Shown: in pieces, positions 4,180 to 6,494 of the stretch
Position numbering within the stretch: position 1 is the first letter of the stretch
How the letters are laid out: every line of letters starts with the position of its first letter
Assembly: GCA_002480925.1 (NCBI GenBank)
Contig: DLDA01000051.1
Coordinates: 1 to 6,494, forward strand
Length of the DNA: 6,494 bases
Reading direction: 5' to 3'
Source of the DNA: Lachnospiraceae bacterium UBA7784
GTDB taxonomy: Bacteria; Bacillota; Clostridia; Lachnospirales; Lachnospiraceae
The notes under the pieces: generated by a model
What the model was told of the DNA's origin: nothing
What the model saw: only the letters and a program-made list of their open reading frames with translations
Database searches by the model: none
Made by a program: the position numbers and the translations under genes

Positions 4180-6191
4180 ATATTGAAGCTTCCGACTGTA
4201 CGGCTCAGGCTGTCTGACTGATCCTTCATGCTGCTTGCAGCTGATACTACAGTCGCACTGCCAGCCGACATGGCCTGGAGGTTTTCGTTTATGTTCTCTA
4301 CTCCCTCAGAAAGCTGGGTCTGGATCTCTGATATGGTGCCAATCGAGCTTGTGATATTCGTAATGCTTGCCGAGAGTTCCTCGCTTGTGGCACCGAGTGT
4401 TCCGGAGACGTCGTTGTAGTAGCGGGCATCGTTTGTATAGGAATCGGCAAGGTCGGAGAACTTATTGTAGTCCGGTATTACATTGTCATTTATGAAATCA
4501 AGTATGGCCTGGCTCTTTGCCGAAAGGGCATTGACTCCGTTCAGGACATTTTCTATTATCTCATTTATCTTTTCTATCTCTGTGCTGGTGTTCTGCGACA
4601 GATGCTGTATCTGCTCAGCCACGACAGCAAATCCAAGACCAGCCTCACCGGCTCTGGCTGCCTCTATCGAGGCATTCAGTGAGAGAAGGTTGGTCTGATC
4701 AGAGATATCGCTTATGCTCTCACTGATCGATACAATATCGTTTATGGAGCGGGCACCCTCTATTGCGTCAGCAAGCTCTTTGCGGCTGGTCTCTGTGATT
4801 GATATGGTATTGTCACGGCTCTTTAGAAGCTCTGCGACTATCTTATCTACCTTCTCGATGACCTTTGCAGAATTCTCTGCCATATCACTTGCCTTCTGGG
4901 CCAGGTCGCCGACACCAGACTCGACCTCCCGGCAGGCTGAATCGATAGCTTGGATCTTGGCGGTCTGCTCATCTACGCTTGCAGCTGTCTCTTCCATCGT
5001 GGCGGAGATTTCGGTGATGCTGTCGTTCATCCTTCCGATCTGTCCTGTCGTATTGTCAACGCTTCCTCCTATATCCCTTGCTATAGCGGAGGTCTGCTTT
5101 ATTGTCCCTATGAATCTGGTCTTCATCTCGTCCGCGAGATACTTTATCTCCTCGGTCTCAGTCTTCATATGAGGCATCTTGTTTTTCCCGACAACAGCCT
5201 CCTTTATAAAATCCATAAAGCCACTTACCGGCTTCAGATTCCTGCTTATCACTATATTCATCACTATCACTGTAATGATTATCGAGATAACTGAGATCAG
5301 GCAGGCTATTGCTATAAGCTCAATCACAGAGGAGATAAGGGTCCTGTCTGACTGGGTCACGCAGAAGGTAAAGCCATCATCCTTTAGAGTATATGATGAA
5401 AAGAATACATTTCCTTTGCCTGAATTATACTGTCCTAAGGTGCCCTTTTCGATCAGTCCCGTGATATTTCCAGATGCCTTCTCATTGACATCCTTAGGGA
5501 CTGAGATCGCTCCATTTTCATAACGGCACATATAGTTATGGCTCCTGTCTAGAAGGAACGCACTCTCTCCATCTTTGAAGTTTATGCTCTTAAGGACACT
5601 GTCCTGCTTGCTTAATGCGAAGTCCTCAGCTATAACGCCTGCTGTATTGCCCTGGGTATTCTTTATCTGACAGGAGATAGTGATAAGCAGCTGCCCCGTA
5701 GATGCGTCTACATAAGGATCAGATACTGCGACCTCGCTGTCGCTGTTTGCGGCGTCCTTGTACCATTGACGGTCTACGACCTTGAAATCTGAAGGAAGCT
5801 TTTCCTCACTGCCTGTCATCATGAAGACTGTATTATCAGAATAGGCGATATAAAGATCTGTTACCGTATCATCAAGCTCACCATTGTAGCTGCGGATAAC
5901 TGACTTCATCTTCTCCTTATCTTCCAGCAGATCATAGGCTTCGGTGCTTTTTGCGACTCCCTTTACAAAGGTCTTCTGGCTGTTGATCAGGGACTCAAGC
6001 TTGGATCCGCTGTATTCTGCCTGCATCTTCACTTCTTTTCTGAAGAGTGCAGCCTTTGAAAAGTTTGCGATCGTGGTCAGGATCGAAGCAAGCAGCAGAA
6101 GCACGATCACATTCAAAAGGATCACTGTCCGCGTGATCCGGGATTTGATGGTCAGGGTTTTCCCGTTCCCCCTTTTTACGTTCGTTTCCAT
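4176..6191 (-). CDS. Methyl-accepting chemotaxis protein with dCache sensor
   Basis: This is a 671-residue transmembrane chemoreceptor that signals to CheA/CheW. Order: short cytoplasmic N-terminus, TM1 (about 22-43), extracellular dCache domain (about 50-285), TM2 (about 286-315), a HAMP-like linker (316-360), then a long coiled-coil signalling domain to the C-terminus. The hairpin tip is plain: [20 protein letters not shown] (498-517), then GFAVVAEQI (520-528). About 155 residues on each side of the tip fit the 44-heptad class common in Bacillota. Likely methylation stretches are [13 protein letters not shown] (398-410) and TSEELSAS (602-609). No CheR-tethering pentapeptide is seen at the C-terminus (SFNI). 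In the sensor, F136-x4-R141-x-W143-Y144 and D190 line up with the amino-acid-binding motif of dCache_1 receptors such as PctA, with Phe replacing the first Tyr, so an amino acid ligand is plausible (inference). The start is fixed by AAAGGAGGT 6 nt before the ATG. The last codons overlap the neighbouring gene by 4 nt. Confidence 0.96.
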   Translation of the reverse strand: METNVKRGNGKTLTIKSRITRTVILLNVIVLLLLASILTTIANFSKAALFRKEVKMQAEYSGSKLESLINSQKTFVKGVAKSTEAYDLLEDKEKMKSVIRSYNGELDDTVTDLYIAYSDNTVFMMTGSEEKLPSDFKVVDRQWYKDAANSDSEVAVSDPYVDASTGQLLITISCQIKNTQGNTAGVIAEDFALSKQDSVLKSINFKDGESAFLLDRSHNYMCRYENGAISVPKDVNEKASGNITGLIEKGTLGQYNSGKGNVFFSSYTLKDDGFTFCVTQSDRTLISSVIELIAIACLISVISIIITVIVMNIVISRNLKPVSGFMDFIKEAVVGKNKMPHMKTETEEIKYLADEMKTRFIGTIKQTSAIARDIGGSVDNTTGQIGRMNDSITEISATMEETAASVDEQTAKIQAIDSACREVESGVGDLAQKASDMAENSAKVIEKVDKIVAELLKSRDNTISITETSRKELADAIEGARSINDIVSISESISDISDQTNLLSLNASIEAARAGEAGLGFAVVAEQIQHLSQNTSTEIEKINEIIENVLNGVNALSAKSQAILDFINDNVIPDYNKFSDLADSYTNDARYYNDVSGTLGATSEELSASITNITSSIGTISEIQTQLSEGVENINENLQAMSAGSATVVSAASSMKDQSDSLSRTVGSFNI

Positions 6192-6197
6192 AAGGTT

Positions 6198-6206
6198 ACC
6201 TCCTTT
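6198..6206 (-). promoter_or_regulatory. Strong ribosome binding site of the chemoreceptor gene
   Basis: AAAGGAGGT on the minus strand, 6 nt before the ATG at 6191, is a near-perfect anti-SD match. Confidence 0.9.
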
Positions 6207-6232
6207 GGATAATTATGCATATACTTAAAAAC

Positions 6233-6261
6233 AGGATACTATATTTTAGCCAGAGTGTAAA
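6233..6261 (-). promoter_or_regulatory. Candidate promoter of the chemoreceptor gene
   Basis: On the minus strand TTTACA (6261-6256), a 17-nt spacer and TATCCT (6238-6233) fit a sigma-A promoter (5 of 6 and 4 of 6 matches). Start is expected near 6226, with a leader of about 35 nt. No motility-sigma (TAAA-N15-GCCGATA-like) match was seen. The -35 box directly abuts the repeat region. Confidence 0.45.
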
Positions 6262-6271
6262 GAGGCCGAAA

Positions 6272-6315
6272 GCACAGAGACGAGAACGAGCGTAAGCGAA
6301 GTTCGAGTCCTGTGC
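6272..6315. other. Imperfect hairpin within the repeat region
   Basis: GCACAG (6272-6277) pairs with CTGTGC (6310-6315), GAC (6279-6281) with GTC (6307-6309), and GAAC (6284-6287) with GTTC (6301-6304). A GA/GA internal pair (6282-6283 against 6305-6306) and a single bulged A (6278) interrupt the stem; the loop is 13 nt. There is no T-tract on either side, so it is not an intrinsic terminator. A structured RNA or DNA element is possible. Confidence 0.45.
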
Positions 6316-6343
6316 GAGGCCGTTCTTTGAGATTAATGAGAGC
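6312..6343 (+). repeat. 32-bp repeat, copy A
   Basis: This copy begins GTGCGAGGCCGTTCT and ends TTAATGAGAGC. It is identical over all 32 bases to copy C, 149 bp downstream. Confidence 0.9.
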
Positions 6344-6370
6344 AAGCCAAAGGCGAAGCTCGAATCCGAA

Positions 6371-6400
6371 GCGAGGTCGTTCTCTGAGATTGGTGAGACC
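6371..6400 (+). repeat. 32-bp repeat, diverged copy B
   Basis: This copy matches copy A at 25 of 30 positions. The changes include GGCC to GGTC, TTAATG to TTGGTG, and a final GAGC to GACC. It starts 57 bp after the equivalent base of copy A. Confidence 0.8.
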
Positions 6401-6460
6401 GAGCTGATAAGCGAAGGTCGAACCTAGCGAAGAGAACTTCCTTAGCAAAATAGGTCAGAG

Positions 6461-6492
6461 GTGCGAGGCCGTTCTTTGAGATTAATGAGAGC
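6461..6492 (+). repeat. 32-bp repeat, copy C
   Basis: This copy is identical to copy A over 32 bases and ends 2 nt before the window edge, so the array probably continues. Confidence 0.9.
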
Positions 6493-6494
6493 GA

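Larger units (their letters stand above)
6262..6494. repeat. Right-edge intergenic repeat region
   Basis: The 233 bases upstream of the chemoreceptor promoter hold no convincing gene but are built from related blocks. One block type is GCGAGGCCGTTCTTTGAG-like (three copies, listed separately), and its first bases, GAGGCCG, also occur at 6262-6268. A second type is GCGAAGTTCGAGTCC-like: 6296-6310 (GCGAAGTTCGAGTCC), 6353-6367 (GCGAAGCTCGAATCC), and GCGAAGGTCGAACCT at 6411-6425. The two types alternate, giving an irregular composite array that continues past the window edge. A minus-strand frame here starts at TTG and encodes low-complexity Leu/Arg-rich repeats; it is judged non-coding. Confidence 0.75.

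Noticed and set aside
4714..5294. Plus-strand open frames opposite the chemoreceptor gene
   Set aside because: They are hydrophobic, Ser/Ile-rich translations typical of the antisense of a coiled-coil gene; the minus-strand chemoreceptor is unambiguous.
6296..6310. T-arm-like sequence GTTCGAGTCC suggesting a tRNA fragment
   Set aside because: Flanking bases do not form a T-stem, and there is no acceptor stem, anticodon arm or CCA. The motif recurs in diverged form as part of the repeat family.
6239..6448. Minus-strand frame of 69 codons in the repeat region
   Set aside because: It starts at TTG without a ribosome site, encodes Leu/Arg-rich repeats that simply mirror the DNA repeats, and overlaps the chemoreceptor promoter.
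6312..6494. Possible CRISPR array from repeated 32-bp units
   Set aside because: Only three copies, one strongly diverged, lie at unequal distances of 57 and 90 bp, and the intervening sequence is itself repetitive rather than unique.

Overview
The window looks like a chromosomal segment of a motile, low-to-mid GC Bacillota, most likely a member of the Clostridia and probably Lachnospiraceae. The reasons are strong AGGAGG-type ribosome binding sites, heavy use of ATA (Ile) and AGA/AGG (Arg) codons, a Clostridia-style C_GCAxxG_C_C redox protein, a membrane-anchored phosphodiester glycosidase, and a chemoreceptor of apparent 44-heptad class. The family assignment is inference, since there is no rRNA or other marker gene.

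Layout, left to right. (1) At the left edge, the first codons of a possible minus-strand gene run off the window; they lie just downstream of a plausible promoter. (2) Positions 238-1455 (+) encode a single-pass membrane protein with an extracellular NAGPA-type phosphodiester glycosidase domain, closed by a strong intrinsic terminator. (3) Positions 1668-3136 (+) hold the pdxS-pdxT operon, which encodes the two subunits of DXP-independent pyridoxal 5'-phosphate synthase. Its upstream region carries five ACTGGT/ACCAGT-type boxes, three forward and two inverted, arranged almost symmetrically. This looks like an operator for a MocR/PdxR-type regulator not encoded here. (4) A TetR-family regulator (3105-3656, -) overlaps the 3' end of pdxT tail to tail. 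It is divergent from a small eight-cysteine C_GCAxxG_C_C protein (3787-4179, +). The two share a roughly 130-bp intergenic region with overlapping back-to-back promoters, so the regulator plausibly controls the redox protein. (5) Positions 4176-6191 (-) encode a large methyl-accepting chemotaxis protein with a dCache sensor. That sensor carries most of the amino-acid-binding signature. (6) The right edge (6262-6494) has no convincing gene and is filled with an imperfect repeat family, including two identical 32-bp copies.

The genes look like independent units (surface polysaccharide or wall-related hydrolysis, vitamin B6 synthesis, a regulator and redox protein pair, chemotaxis) rather than one pathway. 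Packing is tight: pdxS and pdxT overlap by 4 nt, pdxT and tetR overlap antisense by 32 nt, the pdxST terminator is embedded in the tetR coding sequence, and the redox-protein and chemoreceptor genes share overlapping stop codons. No mobile element, CRISPR array, tRNA or rRNA was found. No clearly new multi-gene system is evident. The observations most worth following are the pdxST operator array, the divergent TetR/redox-protein promoter region with its leader ORF, and the right-edge repeat family.
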